Source of the DNA: Myxococcales bacterium
GTDB taxonomy: Bacteria > Myxococcota_A > UBA9160 > UBA4427
Assembly: GCA_022563535.1 (NCBI GenBank)
Contig: JADFNE010000017.1
Coordinates: forward strand, 1 to 64,000
DNA length: 64,000 nucleotides
Direction of reading: 5' to 3'
The position numbers were made by a program, and so were the translations under genes. Under the pieces are notes generated by a model. The model ran no database searches. It was not told the DNA's origin and saw only the letters and a list, made by a program, of their open reading frames with translations. Below are positions 62,010 to 64,000 of this stretch, piece after piece (within the stretch, counting starts at the first letter, position 1; each line of letters begins with the position of its first letter).

Positions 62010-64000
62010 TCAGACCTCCAACCGTTTGAGGGCGTGAAGGATTGCATCGCGAACAAAGGCATCTTGTTCTATCTCGAGGCGGCGCAGAATACTCGGCAGC
62101 GCCCGGGTTACGCGTCGATCTGCGAGCACCTGAATCGCATCGGCTCGGACCGCCCAATTCGGGTGAGAGACCAACGGCAGCAGTTCCAGAAGTTGTTCCT
62201 GGTCTGCATGAGCACCGAGACAGCTCACCGCCGCCTGCGCCAGTTCCTGCTGCTCATGAGAAAGCAGCGGAGACGCAACCCGCGCTGCCTCAGCGCCACC
62301 CACCTGAGTCAAAGCTTCGAGTGCAGCCAAACACACGGCCCCGATGTCTCCGAACCCAGTTGTAAGCAGGGCGATCTTGTCTTCCCGAGTCAAACCGACA
62401 CAATCGTGGGCGCCGATGGATCGCATCGCCGACGATCGAACACGCCAGTCTTCGTCGTGCAACAGGCGCTCGAGGTCCTCCCGGATGCCCTCGCGGCCTG
62501 AAGCGATCAGGGCTCCGGTGGCGGCAATTCGGACCAGGTAGGATTCGTCGGCGAGCGCCAGACGCAAAGGCTCGCAATCGCCGCCCACAGATATTCTCGA
62601 AAGCCCCTCTACAGCGGAGCGGCGAACGTCAGCGCTCGCGTCTTTCATCAGCGAAGTCACAATTTCCAGGTCTTCGCTGCGCCCGATACGACTCAGCACT
62701 CGGGCACATTCCAGGCGAACTCTTTCGCTCGCGCCTTCCAGAACTCCCGATATGAGTTCCACTGCTTCGGCCAGCAACACATCATGTTCGTCGTGAGGAC
62801 CCGTACATAGTGTGACAAGAGCATCCACCAACACGATGCACTCTTCTTCGGCTTCGATGTCGTCACCGTTAGCCGACAGTTCGAGTCGCCGCACCAACGG
62901 CGCGAGCGCCTCGGCACAACCGCAGGCCGCCAACGCCTCAGCGGCGGCAGAGCGTTGCTCTCCATCGTTTGAATTGAGAGACTCGAGCAAGCGCTCAATG
63001 GCATGGGGACCGGCCGTCCCTCCCAACAAGCGACACGCGTCCCGGCGCATGGGTGAATCGAGCCCATCCCAACCGTCATTGATCGCGTCCTCACTGACAT
63101 GTCCCAGCTGTTCCAGAGTCGCTTGCGCTACTTCTGCGATCGCTTCGTCACGCCCCGCTTCGAGAATTGCGATGACACATTCGGGTTCGCCGACCAGGCC
63201 GAGGAATTGAACCATGTTGAGTCGACTCGCCAGGTCCGATTCGGGCAACCGTTCGATGACACTCTCGGCCAATCGCGGTAGAGACCGCGCCACTTCTCGG
63301 ATACGCGACACCATGGATTCGAATTCAGCGCCGTCTCGCCGGGACAAGACTCGCAGCAGCGCCGTCATCGCGGCATCGCGGCCAACCCGGGAATTTTCCT
63401 CCAATCCCTTGAGCAGGCACTCTGTTGCCTCGGCGTCGTCGAGATAGCCCAGCAGAGCGTAACCCGCCGTCGCGAGGACTGGATCCTCCAGGACCCCGCG
63501 CAAATCCGCGACGCATACCGTGACTTCGAGGTCGACGAGCGAACGCAACGACGACAAGCGCAAGAGTTGGTCGTTGTTTTCATCGATTGCACATGTCCGA
63601 AGCGCAGACTCGGCGCCAACGCCGCCGATCGCGCCGAGTGCGTCGGCTGCCGCCGCGCACACATTCGCGTCCGAATCGCTGAGTGAAGCAATCATGGCCG
63701 TCTCGCCGAGTTGGTCTCCAATGCCCGCGACGGTGTCGACGATCAATTTCCGAACATCGATGTCCTCGCTATCCAGGGAATCGATGAGTTGCGGCAGAAC
63801 CAATGGCCCCATCGCTACCAGCGCTTCGACTGCAGAGTTGCGTCGCCCCGTATTGTCGCCATCAGAAAAAGCGGCGATCAGGGCATCCGCGACGATGTTC
63901 GTTTCTCCGCAAGCAACGAGTCGTTCGACACTGGCCTTTCGGACCCGCCAGCTGGAATCACCCAGGCTCGATACCAGGTGCGTGATGGCATCCAGAATCG
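62010..64000 (-). CDS. HEAT-repeat protein of the chemosensory cluster (5' partial)
   Basis: The frame is open to the window edge, so the start is missing; at least 663 residues are encoded. They form some 17-20 HEAT/PBS-lyase-like repeats of about 30-33 residues (for example DGEQRSAAAEALAACGCAEALAPLVRRLE, DEDWRVRSSAMRSIGAHD). There is no signal peptide or membrane span in the visible part. Such solenoids bind proteins; HEAT proteins are frequent companions of cheR/cheB in non-motility chemosensory systems of myxobacteria-like organisms. The stop is nine bases from the cheR start. Confidence 0.88.
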   Translation of the reverse strand, partial: ILDAITHLVSSLGDSSWRVRKASVERLVACGETNIVADALIAAFSDGDNTGRRNSAVEALVAMGPLVLPQLIDSLDSEDIDVRKLIVDTVAGIGDQLGETAMIASLSDSDANVCAAAADALGAIGGVGAESALRTCAIDENNDQLLRLSSLRSLVDLEVTVCVADLRGVLEDPVLATAGYALLGYLDDAEATECLLKGLEENSRVGRDAAMTALLRVLSRRDGAEFESMVSRIREVARSLPRLAESVIERLPESDLASRLNMVQFLGLVGEPECVIAILEAGRDEAIAEVAQATLEQLGHVSEDAINDGWDGLDSPMRRDACRLLGGTAGPHAIERLLESLNSNDGEQRSAAAEALAACGCAEALAPLVRRLELSANGDDIEAEEECIVLVDALVTLCTGPHDEHDVLLAEAVELISGVLEGASERVRLECARVLSRIGRSEDLEIVTSLMKDASADVRRSAVEGLSRISVGGDCEPLRLALADESYLVRIAATGALIASGREGIREDLERLLHDEDWRVRSSAMRSIGAHDCVGLTREDKIALLTTGFGDIGAVCLAALEALTQVGGAEAARVASPLLSHEQQELAQAAVSCLGAHADQEQLLELLPLVSHPNWAVRADAIQVLADRRVTRALPSILRRLEIEQDAFVRDAILHALKRLEV

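Noticed and set aside
1-64000. CRISPR arrays, IS elements, phage or integrative elements
   Set aside because: No regularly spaced repeats of suitable length, transposase, integrase or att-like duplications were seen on either strand.

Overview
The window reads as a chromosomal segment of a Gram-negative, double-membraned bacterium with high GC content. Most genes abut or overlap by 4 nt, and many use GTG or TTG starts backed by clear Shine-Dalgarno (SD) sequences. It carries lipid A/LPS genes with the lpxI variant, bamA, lolCD, lptE, a seven-gene MoxR-Bat operon, chemosensory genes and a cyclase-ATPase-TPR giant. This mix fits the former deltaproteobacteria and relatives (Myxococcota, Binatota, Desulfobacterota-like lineages). 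That placement is inference from gene content; no rRNA or tRNA gene was found. No integrase, transposase, phage gene or CRISPR array was seen.

Layout. 0-9 kb: an SDR-like protein cut by the window edge, a DUF2797 protein, a small membrane protein, a nucleotide-cyclase/AAA/TPR regulator, a double-FHA protein, a REC-GGDEF protein with a degenerate active site, and a gamma-glutamylcyclotransferase-like enzyme. 9-19.3 kb (minus strand): moxR, DUF58, a BatD-like membrane protein, batA, a very long batB-batC fusion, batD and batE, nearly all joined by 4-nt overlaps. 19.6-23.7 kb: DUF3047, a class I glutamine amidotransferase, then a bufferin-type RiPP operon (six-Cys precursor, DUF692/MNIO enzyme, DUF2063 partner) with a possible pseudoknot between precursor and enzyme. 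23.7-35.4 kb: accessory genes, namely a DMF-amidase-like Tat substrate, an EthD protein, a signalling cluster (REC-kinase, orphan substrate-binding protein, frameshifted HAMP kinase, CheY-like regulator), a secreted alpha/beta hydrolase, a TPR protein, a beta-propeller protein and a TonB-receptor remnant.

35.5-50.3 kb: metG on plus, then the minus-strand envelope cluster lolC/E, lolD, bamA, skp, lpxA, lpxI, a Gfo/Idh oxidoreductase, lpxB, waaA, lpxK. Together these make lipid A-Kdo, fold outer-membrane proteins and export lipoproteins. lpxD, fabZ and msbA are absent from their usual places. BamA carries an extra N-terminal FlgO/TolB-like domain, and the Lol permease has about 240 extra membrane residues. 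50.5-58.6 kb: prfB with its programmed +1 frameshift, ybeY, phoH (probable CTG start), a DUF4388 protein and TPR membrane protein pair, rpsT (plus), holA and lptE. 58.7-64 kb: cheY-like, GAF, cheB, cheR and a HEAT-repeat protein running off the end, which is a chemosensory module without cheA, cheW or a receptor in view.

The best candidates for something new are the BamA fusion, the bufferin operon with its intercistronic structure, the BatB-BatC giant, the extended Lol permease, and a possible shared PALG C-terminal sorting signal on two exported proteins.
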